NCBI GenBank assembly: GCA_964455685.1
Contig: CAYVZE010000021.1
Coordinates: 1 to 36,540 of the forward strand
Origin: ZC4RG30 sp964455685
GTDB taxonomy: Bacteria; Pseudomonadota; Gammaproteobacteria; Steroidobacterales; Steroidobacteraceae
Reading direction: 5' to 3'
DNA: 36,540 nucleotides
Below, in pieces: positions 15,699 through 22,964 of this stretch (position 1 is the stretch's first letter; every line of letters begins with the position of its first letter). The translations under genes and the position numbers were made by a program. The notes beneath the pieces were generated by a model. The model worked only from the letters and a program-made list of their open reading frames with translations, was not told the origin of the DNA and ran no database searches.

Positions 15699-16624
15699 TC
15701 ACTTCCCATGCCGCGCATGACGGCCTGCACCCGACCTCCATCCCGCTGCATCAGACTGTACAAGGCGAACCGGGCACTGCCAATGGTCACCCAGGTCTCG
15801 AGCCTGAACCAGTTGCTGCGTTCCGCCGTCATCTCCTGCATGGCGTCCTGGCCAACGGCAAGGTCGGCGCGCCGCGGATAGCAGTCGCCTTGGCGCCGTT
15901 CGGCAAGTTCCTCGGCGGTGAGGTTGCTGTACTCCACGTGCCTGGAGTCCGATTCATGCAGCGCGAACAGCGCATCCAGCACGATGCCGTCGGCAGTGCA
16001 CACGTTGATGGTGCGCGCGGAGGCGGGCAGGGCCGCTACGTGCGGCTGCAGCTTCAGGAACATCTCGCGGGTGAAGCCTGGCATCTGCTGCAGCTCGGTG
16101 ATGCTGGTGAGGTGCATGTTGGGCGAGCGGTGTGGCACCGGCTGCGACAGGTACAGTCCGTCTTCGCCGCCATCGGGCAACGGCAGGGTGTCGCGGTCGA
16201 TCAGGTCGGCGACCATGTCGGCCCAGCGCTCGTCGAGCTCGAGCAGTTCGAGCAGCCGGCGGAACACCTTCATGGCGTTCTCGTCCGGTTCGCCGTCGGC
16301 ATTGACGAGGCTGTTGATGTTGAAGCGGGCCGTGAGGTCGGACAGGCGGGCCTCGATCACCACGCTGTCCTCGACGATCTCCACCGGGTCCACCGCCTGC
16401 GCCCAGGTGTCCTGCGGCGTATCGGTCTGGTTGCGGTCCTCGCGCAGCACCTCGGCCGCCAGCGCCTCGGCGCCCTGCGCAACCTGCAGTGCCTGCTCCA
16501 GGCTGAAGTTGGCCTGCGCGCGGCGTGCGGCCAGGCCGGTGTCGAAGAACAGCGCTGCCGCGACCACTGCCGCCAGGGCGGTGATCAGCAGCGCTGAGAC
16601 CAGGATCACGCCGCGCTGCCTCAT
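15695..16624 (-). CDS. gspK: Type II secretion minor pseudopilin K
   Basis: This 309-residue GspK is the large minor pseudopilin at the tip of the pseudopilus. The prepilin leader is MRQRG followed by VILVSALLIT. The usual Glu at mature position 5 is replaced by Ser, which is normal for GspK, the subunit that caps the fibre. A large globular domain follows with the helical insertion seen in the family (RFNINSLV near residue 100, then a Pro/Asp-rich metal-binding-like segment). The start at 16624 overlaps the gspJ stop by ATGA; the frame stays open much further upstream but lacks a leader there. Confidence 0.92.
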   Translation of the reverse strand: MRQRGVILVSALLITALAAVVAAALFFDTGLAARRAQANFSLEQALQVAQGAEALAAEVLREDRNQTDTPQDTWAQAVDPVEIVEDSVVIEARLSDLTARFNINSLVNADGEPDENAMKVFRRLLELLELDERWADMVADLIDRDTLPLPDGGEDGLYLSQPVPHRSPNMHLTSITELQQMPGFTREMFLKLQPHVAALPASARTINVCTADGIVLDALFALHESDSRHVEYSNLTAEELAERRQGDCYPRRADLAVGQDAMQEMTAERSNWFRLETWVTIGSARFALYSLMQRDGGRVQAVMRGMGSE

Positions 16625-17247
16625 CCGGTCACCTCGATGATGCGGGTGATCTTGCCCCAGTCGGCCAGCTGCAGCGTCACTTCCACCGCGCGCGGACGCC
16701 AGCGCATGTAGCGCAGGTCCGAGATGCCGGCGCCGGAGGGCTGCTGCGGCGGCCAGGTCTCCTGCCACTGCAGGCCGTCGTTCATGTAGCGCACGGTGAA
16801 GGACTCGACCTGGTCGATCAGCGCGCGCTGCACCGGCTGCGGCTCGGCCTGTGCATCCAGGACCAGCCAGTAGTCGCGGTAGAGCACGCCGTCGCGCAGT
16901 TCGTAGCGCACGCGCTGCAGGCCGCTGCGCTGCAGGCCGGCGGGATTGCTCCAGCCGGCGCGCGTCAGCACCACCAGCGAGTTGTCGCGCCGCTGTCCCA
17001 GCACCGCCGGTTCGTATCCCTCGCCCACGGGCACACGCACGGGGCGGGGCGCGGCCTGGCTGAAGTCCTGCACCAGGCTCCTGATGGCGAACTGCAGGTC
17101 CACCAGCCGCTGCTGCGAGGCGCGCACGCGCTCGCGGTTGTTCATGGCCTGGCTCATGGCGGCGAAGGCCATTGCGGCGAGGATGGCGGCGATGGCCGTG
17201 GCCACCAGGATCTCCACCAGCGTGAAGCCGCGCGCGAAGCGCCTCAT
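16621..17247 (-). CDS. gspJ: Type II secretion minor pseudopilin J
   Basis: This is a 208-residue minor pseudopilin. Its prepilin peptidase site is MRRFARG followed by FTLVEILVATAIAAIL, with Glu5 of the mature helix present. The C-terminal domain contains the RDGVLYRDYW and YMNDGLQWQ.TWPP segments seen in GspJ. It forms the pseudopilus tip with GspI and GspK. It overlaps gspI upstream and gspK downstream by ATGA each. Confidence 0.93.
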   Translation of the reverse strand: MRRFARGFTLVEILVATAIAAILAAMAFAAMSQAMNNRERVRASQQRLVDLQFAIRSLVQDFSQAAPRPVRVPVGEGYEPAVLGQRRDNSLVVLTRAGWSNPAGLQRSGLQRVRYELRDGVLYRDYWLVLDAQAEPQPVQRALIDQVESFTVRYMNDGLQWQETWPPQQPSGAGISDLRYMRWRPRAVEVTLQLADWGKITRIIEVTG

Positions 17248-17777
17248 GGTTCTTCGCCCCCGGGCGGGCCGGCGTCATCGGGATCCTCCTCGGCATCCCC
17301 GTCGCGCTCGCGCGCACCGTCCTGGCCACGGCGGGCGGGGAATCCCCAGTCCGGCGAAAGGCCGCTGGCGCGCACCCGCCTGGGCAGGAGGAATCCCACC
17401 GCGGTGGCCTGCCAGGAGTACTCCCCGTCACGGCTGGCCTGGCCAGCCTCATCGGGCGCGCGGCCCACGCGCACGTCCACGCGCAGCAGCTCGCCGATGC
17501 CGGCTTCCTGGATGTCCTGCTCCACGTACCAGCTGGCGCCGGCGTACTCGACCATGTCGCGGCTGACGCCGGTCTCCGGTCGCAGTGGCTGGCCCGGCCG
17601 GCCCGTGCGCAGTTCGGTGATGCGGTTGAGCGCGATCCACTGCGCGAAGGTCTTCTCGCGCATGTAGCCGGTGTTGTCGGCCGCGCTGGCAAGCACCGTC
17701 AGCAGCCCGCCCACGCCCAGTGCGATCACGGTGAGCGCCACGATCACTTCGACCAGCGTGAAGCCGCGCGATCTCAT
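17244..17777 (-). CDS. gspI: Type II secretion minor pseudopilin I with an acidic tail
   Basis: This is a 177-residue minor pseudopilin. The leader is MRSRG then FTLVEVIVALTVIALG. The middle part has the N.TGYMREKTFAQWIALNR region expected for GspI. The last 30 or so residues (after about 140) are rich in Asp, Glu, Arg, Gly and Pro and look disordered. GspI is usually shorter (around 120-130 residues), so this tail is an extension. The start at 17777 is set by the leader peptide and the ATGA overlap with gspH; an upstream open frame has no leader. Confidence 0.9.
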   Translation of the reverse strand: MRSRGFTLVEVIVALTVIALGVGGLLTVLASAADNTGYMREKTFAQWIALNRITELRTGRPGQPLRPETGVSRDMVEYAGASWYVEQDIQEAGIGELLRVDVRVGRAPDEAGQASRDGEYSWQATAVGFLLPRRVRASGLSPDWGFPARRGQDGARERDGDAEEDPDDAGPPGGEEP

Positions 17778-18292
17778 GTGCGCCCGGGCTCCAGCGGGGT
17801 CACTTCGACGGCCTCGGAACGGTCGGCCGGGCGTATCTGCACGCCGCCGCCGCCGGAGCGGCGCAGTTCCAGCTCGAACAGGTTCAGCTCGCCGCTGGAG
17901 TACAGCAGTACCTGCGGCACGCGCTGGTCCGGGTCGACGTCGGCCTCCGGCAGCGCGATGCGCCGTCCCTCGATCCACAGCCTGAAGGAGAGGCCGCGCG
18001 GCAGCTGGCGCGGGCGCAGCAGGTCGTCACCCTGGTCCAGCCACAGGCCGGCGCGCGGCTCGTAGTAGAGGAACTGGTAACCGCGTTCGTGCACGCGGAT
18101 GCCGTACTCGCGCACCTGCAGCGAGGCCTGGTCGCGGAAGTGGTCAATCAGCGCGAGCAGGCGGTCGCGCTCATTCTCCAGCTCGCGGTCGCCGCCGGCG
18201 ATGCCCACCGACAGGGTCACGCCGATGATCATCACGCCGATGATCACCATCACGACCAGGATTTCGATCAGGGTGAAGCCACGCTGCCGCAT
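17774..18292 (-). CDS. gspH: Type II secretion minor pseudopilin H
   Basis: This 172-residue GspH has leader MRQRG then FTLIEILVVMVIIGVM, followed by a soluble domain containing the GYQFLYYE..AGLWLDQ segment. It acts as the adaptor between the GspG fibre and the I-J-K tip. It starts 11 bases after the gspG stop and overlaps gspI by ATGA, the first of six such overlaps in the operon. Confidence 0.92.
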   Translation of the reverse strand: MRQRGFTLIEILVVMVIIGVMIIGVTLSVGIAGGDRELENERDRLLALIDHFRDQASLQVREYGIRVHERGYQFLYYEPRAGLWLDQGDDLLRPRQLPRGLSFRLWIEGRRIALPEADVDPDQRVPQVLLYSSGELNLFELELRRSGGGGVQIRPADRSEAVEVTPLEPGRT

Positions 18293-18303
18293 GGCTCATG
18301 GAC

Positions 18304-18750
18304 CTATTGGTCGAGGTCCCAGACGCTGATGTCGGCGTCGACGCCTTCGCCACCCTCGCGCTTGTCGGCTCCCAGCGAGAACAGGTCGTAGGGACGGCCG
18401 TCGGCGCCGGGGCTGACGTAGACGTATTCGTTCTTCCACGGGTCGAGGCTGGGACGGGAGAGGTAGCCCTCGGCCTTCCAGTTGTGGGGGATGGGTTCGA
18501 TGGTGGGCTTGACCAGCAGCGCCTGCAGCCCCTGCTCGGTGGTCGGGTAGCGCGAGTTGTCCATGCGGTACATCTGCAGCGCGAACTCGATCTGCTTGAG
18601 GTCCTGCTTGGCCTTGGTGACGCGCGCATCGTCGATGCGGCCGACCACCTGCGTGGTCACCACGGCCGTGAGCAGGCCGATGATCACCACCACCACCATG
18701 ATCTCGATCAGCGTGAAGCCCCGCTGTCGTGCGTGCCGGACGCGAGTCAT
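18304..18750 (-). CDS. gspG: Type II secretion major pseudopilin G
   Basis: This is the 148-residue major pseudopilin that polymerises into the T2SS piston. The leader is MTRVRHARQRG, cut before FTLIEIMVVVVIIGLL. The C-terminal part contains SLDPWKNEYVY and the calcium-binding-type stretch SLGADKREGGEGVDADI. It is the first gene of the minus-strand operon and faces a rhombosortase gene on the opposite strand. gspC, D, E and F, often upstream, are not in this window. Confidence 0.95.
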   Translation of the reverse strand: MTRVRHARQRGFTLIEIMVVVVIIGLLTAVVTTQVVGRIDDARVTKAKQDLKQIEFALQMYRMDNSRYPTTEQGLQALLVKPTIEPIPHNWKAEGYLSRPSLDPWKNEYVYVSPGADGRPYDLFSLGADKREGGEGVDADISVWDLDQ

Positions 18751-18785
18751 ACTGCCTTCCCGTGGACGTGGAACCTAACCCCCGG

Positions 18786-18791
18786 ATCATA
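18786..18791 (-). promoter_or_regulatory. Candidate gspG operon -10 box
   Basis: On the minus strand this reads TATGAT, five of six matches to the consensus, 35 bases upstream of gspG. No good -35 is seen. It lies in the 62-base region shared with the divergent rhombosortase gene, so the two could be co-regulated. Confidence 0.35.
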
Positions 18792-18812
18792 ACAAAGGAG
18801 CCCGCCGTCCCC

Positions 18813-19418
18813 GTGACATCCGCGTCATTCCCGAAGGCGCTGCTCAGGTCCGTGAATTGTGATGGCAGCCACGGCCTGGCGCTGCTCGCCGCCCTGGCCG
18901 TGCTGCTGCTGCCGCTGGCCGGCGGCGAGGGCCTGGCCAGCCTGCTGCGCTACACGCGGCCGGGGCTGGCCGAGGGGCAGTGGTGGCGGCTGGCCACTGC
19001 GCACATCGTGCACCTTGACGCCCGCCACGCGCTGCTCAATGCCGCGGGCCTTGCGCTGCTGTGGGCGCTGTTCGCGCGCAGCTTCCGGCCGTGGCAGTGG
19101 GTCATCGCCCTGCTGCTGGTGCTGGTCGCGGTCGACGCCGGGCTGTGGTTCTTCTCGCCGCGCGTGCACTGGTACGTGGGTGCCTCGGCCATGCTGCATG
19201 GCGTGTTCGCATGCGGCACCGTGGCAATGATCCGCACCGGCGAGCGGATCGGCTGGGCGGCGCTGGTGATGTTCGCCGCCAAGATCGGATGGGAGCAGTG
19301 GCAGGGACCACTGCCGCTGTCAGAAGGCCCCGTGGTCACCGACTCGCACCTGTTTGGCGCCGCCGGCGGCCTGCTCGCAGGGCTGCTGCTTCGGCCGCGA
19401 CACGACCGGATATACTGA
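18813..19418 (+). CDS. rrtA: Rhombosortase (rhomboid-family GlyGly-CTERM serine protease)
   Basis: This is a roughly 201-residue multi-pass membrane serine protease. Rhomboid features are AHIVHLDARHALLNAAGL (His64, His67, His72, Asn76), the nucleophile motif GASAMLHG (Ser125) and the second catalytic His in TDSHLFGAAGGLLAG (His179). Hydrophobic segments run throughout. The LHG after the serine is typical of rhombosortases, which cut the GlyGly-CTERM tail of proteins exported by T2SS. The gene lies head-to-head with gspG, which supports this role. Start chosen: GTG at 18813 with AAGGAG at 18795-18800 (12-base spacing). An in-frame GTG at 18729 would overlap gspG and is less likely. No GlyGly-CTERM substrate was seen in the window. 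Confidence 0.85.
   Translation: MTSASFPKALLRSVNCDGSHGLALLAALAVLLLPLAGGEGLASLLRYTRPGLAEGQWWRLATAHIVHLDARHALLNAAGLALLWALFARSFRPWQWVIALLLVLVAVDAGLWFFSPRVHWYVGASAMLHGVFACGTVAMIRTGERIGWAALVMFAAKIGWEQWQGPLPLSEGPVVTDSHLFGAAGGLLAGLLLRPRHDRIY
19411..19416 (+). promoter_or_regulatory. Candidate fabD operon -10 box
   Basis: TATACT (five of six consensus) overlaps the end of rrtA, 35 bases before the fabD ATG. No clear -35 is seen. It would give the fab cluster its own promoter independent of rrtA. Confidence 0.4.
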
Positions 19419-19450
19419 TCGCTTTACGCGCAGCTTCGCGAGGATCTTTG

Positions 19451-20395
19451 ATGCAGTCGGTGTTCGTATTCCCGGGGCAGGGTTCCCAGTCGGTCGGCAT
19501 GATGGCAGGGCTGGCCGAACGCGACCGCGTCGTCACCGACACCTTTGCCGAAGCCTCCGAGGTGCTGGGCTACGACCTCTGGAAACTGGTGCAGGAAGGC
19601 CCGGCCGAGAAGCTGGCCGAGACCGTGCATACCCAGCCGGCCATGCTGGCGGCCGACGTGGCCACCTTCCGTTACTGGCGCAATGCCGGCGGTGCGATGC
19701 CCGATGCCGTGGCCGGCCACAGCCTCGGTGAGTACGCCGCGCTGGTGGCTGCCGGCTCGCTCGATTTCCCCGCCGCGATGCGCATCGTGCGCGAGCGCGC
19801 CCGGCGCATGCAGGATGCGGTGCCGGCCGGGCAGGGCGGCATCGCCGCCATCCTCGGCCTCGAGGACCACGAAGCCGCCGAGGCCTGCGAGGCTGCCGCG
19901 CAGGGCGAGGTGGTCGAGCCGGTCAATTTCAACTCCCCGGGCCAGGTCGTGATCGCCGGCCATGCCAGCGCCGTGCAGCGCGCCATCGAGGCCTGCAAGG
20001 CCGCCGGCGCCAAGCGTGCCGTGCTGCTGCCGATGAGCGTGCCGGCACACAGCTCGCTGATGAAATCGGCGGCGGAAGGCCTGGCCGATACGCTGCGCGA
20101 CGCGCCCTTCGCGGATCCCGCGGCGCAGTTCTGGAGCCCGGTGGATGCCTCGCGCCATGCCACCGCCGAGGAGATCCGCAGCCTGATGATCAGCCAGCTC
20201 GCCAGCCCGGTGCGCTGGGCGCAGCTGGTGCGCGAGCTGATCGCCGCGGGTTACCAGGCCTTCATCGAATGCGGCCCGGGCGAAGTGCTCACGGGATTGA
20301 ACAAGCGCGTCGGCCGCCGCGTGGAAAGCCTGCAGCACATCGCGCTGCAGGATGCCGCTTCGGTCGAGGCGGTGCTGGCCGCACTTTCAAACTGA
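19451..20395 (+). CDS. fabD: Malonyl-CoA:ACP transacylase
   Basis: This 314-residue FabD transfers malonyl from CoA to acyl carrier protein to supply the elongation unit for fatty acid synthesis. The nucleophile is Ser91 in GHSLGEYAALV. The catalytic His is His200 in VPAHSSLM. The N-terminus has the family FPGQGSQSVGM motif. The ATG at 19451 has GAGGA upstream; the longer open frame runs back into rrtA and is not used. It lies 19 bases before fabG. fabH and plsX, which often precede fabD, are absent here. Confidence 0.97.
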   Translation: MQSVFVFPGQGSQSVGMMAGLAERDRVVTDTFAEASEVLGYDLWKLVQEGPAEKLAETVHTQPAMLAADVATFRYWRNAGGAMPDAVAGHSLGEYAALVAAGSLDFPAAMRIVRERARRMQDAVPAGQGGIAAILGLEDHEAAEACEAAAQGEVVEPVNFNSPGQVVIAGHASAVQRAIEACKAAGAKRAVLLPMSVPAHSSLMKSAAEGLADTLRDAPFADPAAQFWSPVDASRHATAEEIRSLMISQLASPVRWAQLVRELIAAGYQAFIECGPGEVLTGLNKRVGRRVESLQHIALQDAASVEAVLAALSN

Positions 20396-20414
20396 TCTTC
20401 CCCAAGGACGAAAC

Positions 20415-21161
20415 ATGAGCCAACTTCCGCTCCAGGGTGCCATCGCGCTGGTCACCGGCGCCTCCCGCGGCATCGGCCGCGCCATTGCACTGAAGCTCGC
20501 CGCCGACGGCGCCAAGGTCATCGGCACCGCCACCTCCGCCGAGGGCGCGGCGAAGATCACCGAGGCGCTGGCCGGGCAGGGCGGGCGCGGCGAGGTGCTC
20601 GACGTCAGCTCCCCCGCCTCGGTGGAGGCGCTGCTCGCCTCGCTCGACGCCGCCGGCGACATGCCCACCGTCCTGGTGAACAACGCCGCCGTCACGCGCG
20701 ACAACCTGCTGTTGCGCATGAAGGAGGAGGACTGGCAGGCGGTGATCGACACCAACCTGACCGCCAACTTCCGCCTCTCCAAGCTGTGCGTGAAGCGCAT
20801 GATGAAGGAGCGCAACGGACGCATCATCAACATCACCTCGGTGGTGGGCCTGATGGGCAATGCCGGGCAGGTCAACTACGCCGCCGCCAAGGCCGGCGTG
20901 ATCGGCCTGACCAAGTCGCTGGCCCGTGAGTTGGCTTCACGCAACATCACCGTCAACGCCGTGGCCCCGGGGTTCATCGACACCGACATGACCCGGGTCC
21001 TGCCCGAGGCGCAGCGCGAGGCGCTGGTGGCGCAGATCCCGGCAGGTCGCCTGGGGACGCCCGAGGACATCGCTGCGGCCGTGGCCTTCCTGGCCTCCCC
21101 GGCGGCGGGCTACATCACCGGCCAGACGCTGAGCGTCAACGGCGGCATGCTGATGCCCTGA
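20415..21161 (+). CDS. fabG: 3-oxoacyl-ACP reductase FabG
   Basis: This is a 248-residue short-chain dehydrogenase that reduces 3-oxoacyl-ACP with NADPH. The cofactor motif is TGASRGIG (14-21). The catalytic set is Asn114, Ser142, Tyr155 and Lys159 (YAAAK). Length and C-terminus (TGQTLSVNGGMLMP) match FabG. AAGGA precedes the ATG at 20415. Its place between fabD and acpP supports the fatty acid synthesis role over other SDR functions. A hairpin follows its stop. Confidence 0.97.
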   Translation: MSQLPLQGAIALVTGASRGIGRAIALKLAADGAKVIGTATSAEGAAKITEALAGQGGRGEVLDVSSPASVEALLASLDAAGDMPTVLVNNAAVTRDNLLLRMKEEDWQAVIDTNLTANFRLSKLCVKRMMKERNGRIINITSVVGLMGNAGQVNYAAAKAGVIGLTKSLARELASRNITVNAVAPGFIDTDMTRVLPEAQREALVAQIPAGRLGTPEDIAAAVAFLASPAAGYITGQTLSVNGGMLMP

Positions 21162-21185
21162 TCGAGGGCCCCTCCGGGCCCGATC
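21160..21185 (+). terminator. Hairpin at the fabG stop
   Basis: A 6-bp GGGCCC/GGGCCC stem (21166-21171 with 21176-21181, loop CTCC) is extended by GATC/GATC pairing (21160-21163 with 21182-21185) across a two-base bulge. There is no T tract. It may lower read-through from fabG into acpP, which has its own promoter signal. Confidence 0.45.
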
Positions 21186-21221
21186 CGGTCATTTAGTGTT
21201 GCAAAACAACAGCTTGCGATT

Positions 21222-21239
21222 CCACAGAATGTGGTTTTT
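21222..21239 (+). terminator. Short hairpin with T tract upstream of acpP
   Basis: CCACA (21222-21226) and TGTGG (21230-21234) pair with a GAA loop, followed directly by TTTTT (21235-21239). The stem is only 5 bp, so any terminator activity would be weak. Just upstream, TGTTG and CAACA (21197-21211, five-base spacer) form another small dyad that could be a protein site. Confidence 0.35.
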
Positions 21240-21265
21240 CTATGGCGCGGGGGCATTGCATCCCC

Positions 21266-21271
21266 TACAAT
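21266..21271 (+). promoter_or_regulatory. Candidate acpP -10 box
   Basis: TACAAT at 21266-21271 lies 70 bases before the acpP ATG, within the 180-base fabG-acpP spacer. No good -35 is seen. The same CTACAAT string precedes the alaA-like gene. A separate promoter fits the high need for acyl carrier protein. Confidence 0.4.
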
Positions 21272-21341
21272 ACGCGCCCCATGCGACCGGGGCGTTTCCC
21301 GGAAGTGCAGCGGACAAATCTCTAATGAGGATTGAATACAG

Positions 21342-21584
21342 ATGAGCAGCGTCGAAAGCCAAGTCAAAGCCATCGTTGCCGAGCAGCTGGGCGTCAAGGC
21401 CGAGCAGGTGACGAGCGACGCGTCATTCGTCGATGATCTCGGCGCTGACTCGCTGGACACGGTTGAGCTGGTGATGGCCCTCGAGGAGGAGTTCGAAATC
21501 GAGATTCCCGATGAGGAGGCCGAGAAGATCACCACCGTCCAGCAGGCGATCAACTACATCAACGAGCGGCGCGCGAAGGCCTGA
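21342..21584 (+). CDS. acpP: Acyl carrier protein
   Basis: This 80-residue acidic carrier protein holds growing acyl chains on a 4'-phosphopantetheine arm at Ser37 in GADSLDTVEL. The helix II recognition region (EEEFEIEIPDEEAEKI) is standard. The ATG at 21342 follows GAGG at 21327-21330. It is flanked by long spacers with hairpins and a promoter-like box, so it is likely expressed more strongly than its neighbours. Confidence 0.98.
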   Translation: MSSVESQVKAIVAEQLGVKAEQVTSDASFVDDLGADSLDTVELVMALEEEFEIEIPDEEAEKITTVQQAINYINERRAKA

Positions 21585-21607
21585 GCGCCCGCCCGGAATA
21601 CCGGCCT

Positions 21608-21629
21608 GCGCGGCGACCACGAGCCGCGC
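21608..21629 (+). terminator. Hairpin between acpP and fabF
   Basis: Seven-base arms (GCGCGGC at 21608-21614, GCCGCGC at 21623-21629) with an eight-base loop. It lies in the 108-base acpP-fabF spacer and has no T tract. It may attenuate read-through so that fabF is made at lower level than acpP, or protect the acpP 3' end. Confidence 0.4.
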
Positions 21630-21692
21630 GGCCGCCGGCCCCGCCGGCCCCGGTTCCCTCTCCATTCCTTTCATGATCCCCACGGAGCTGCC

Positions 21693-22940
21693 TTGAGCAA
21701 GCGTCGCGTAGTCGTAACGGGTCTTGGCATCGTGTCGCCTGTCGGCAGCACGGTGGCTACCGCCTGGGACAACGTCGTCAATGGCGTGAGCGGCATTGCG
21801 CCGATCACGCGCTTTGACGTCAGCGATTTCCCGTGCCGGTTCGGCGGCGCGGTGAAGGACTTCAGCCTGGAGAAGTACCTCACGCCCAAGGAAGCGCGGC
21901 GCATGGACGAGTTCATGCACTACGGCATCGCCGCGGGCGTGGACGCCATGGCCGACTCGGGCATCGACCTGTCGAAGGTCGACCTCGACCGCTTCGGCGT
22001 GATCACCGGCTCGGGCATCGGCGGCCTGTCGACCATCGAGGAAGTGCACAAGGCCTACCTCGAGGAAAACAACCCGCGCAAGATCACCCCGTTCTTCGTG
22101 CCCTCGACCATCATCAACATGATCTCGGGGCACCTGTCGATCCGCTTCGGGCTTCGCGGGCCCAACCTGGGCGTGGTGACGGCGTGTACCACGTCCACGC
22201 ATGCCGTGGGCATTGCCATGCGCACCATCCAGTACGGCGATGCCGACATCGTGCTGGCTGGCGGTTCGGAAATGGCCACCTGCGCGCTGGGCCTCGGCGG
22301 CTTCGGCCAGGCCAAGGCGCTGTCGACGCGCAATGACTCGCCCACCGAGGCCAGCCGTCCCTGGGACAAGGACCGCGACGGCTTCGTGCTTGCCGATGGC
22401 GGCGGCGCGATGATCCTCGAGGAGCTGGAGCACGCGAAGCGCCGTGGCGCGCGCATCTACGCCGAGGTCGCGGGCTTCGGCATGAGCGGCGACGCACACC
22501 ACATCACCGCGCCGCCGGAAGACGGCAACGGCGCGCGCCGCGCCATGCAGACGGCGCTGCGCGACGCAGGCCTGAACACCGGCGACGTGCAGTACATCAA
22601 CGCCCACGCCACCTCCACCGAGCTGGGGGACGTGGCCGAGACGCTGGCCATCAAGGGTGCCTTCGGCGCCGATGCGGCCAAGCTTGCGGTCAGCTCCACC
22701 AAGTCGGTCACCGGCCACCTGCTGGGCGCGGCCGGCGTGGTCGAGGCCATCTTCACGGTGCTGGCGATCCGCGACCAGGTCGCGCCGCCCACCATCAACC
22801 TGCATTCGCCGGGCGAGGGGTGTGACCTGGATTACGTGCCCAACACCGCACGCCAGATGCGCATCGACGCGGCGCTGTCGAATTCCTTCGGCTTCGGCGG
22901 CACCAACGGCACGCTGGCGCTGCGCCGCTTCACCGGCTGA
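21693..22940 (+). CDS. fabF: 3-oxoacyl-ACP synthase II
   Basis: This 415-residue condensing enzyme of fatty acid elongation carries the full Cys-His-His set: Cys165 in TACTTSTH, His305 in NAHATSTE and His342 in GHLLGAAG, with Lys337. The start is TTG at 21693: it begins the family N-terminus SKRRVVVTGLG and has GGAG at 21684-21687. The weak start codon, together with the preceding hairpin, fits lower expression than acpP. The stop is 24 bases before pabB. Confidence 0.97.
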   Translation: MSKRRVVVTGLGIVSPVGSTVATAWDNVVNGVSGIAPITRFDVSDFPCRFGGAVKDFSLEKYLTPKEARRMDEFMHYGIAAGVDAMADSGIDLSKVDLDRFGVITGSGIGGLSTIEEVHKAYLEENNPRKITPFFVPSTIINMISGHLSIRFGLRGPNLGVVTACTTSTHAVGIAMRTIQYGDADIVLAGGSEMATCALGLGGFGQAKALSTRNDSPTEASRPWDKDRDGFVLADGGGAMILEELEHAKRRGARIYAEVAGFGMSGDAHHITAPPEDGNGARRAMQTALRDAGLNTGDVQYINAHATSTELGDVAETLAIKGAFGADAAKLAVSSTKSVTGHLLGAAGVVEAIFTVLAIRDQVAPPTINLHSPGEGCDLDYVPNTARQMRIDAALSNSFGFGGTNGTLALRRFTG

Positions 22941-22964
22941 GTGACGCAGGCTCGGCGAGCCATC

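Noticed and set aside
19061..19450. Upstream extension of the fabD frame to 19061
   Set aside because: It lies out of frame over rrtA. The FabD N-terminus and a ribosome site set the start at 19451.
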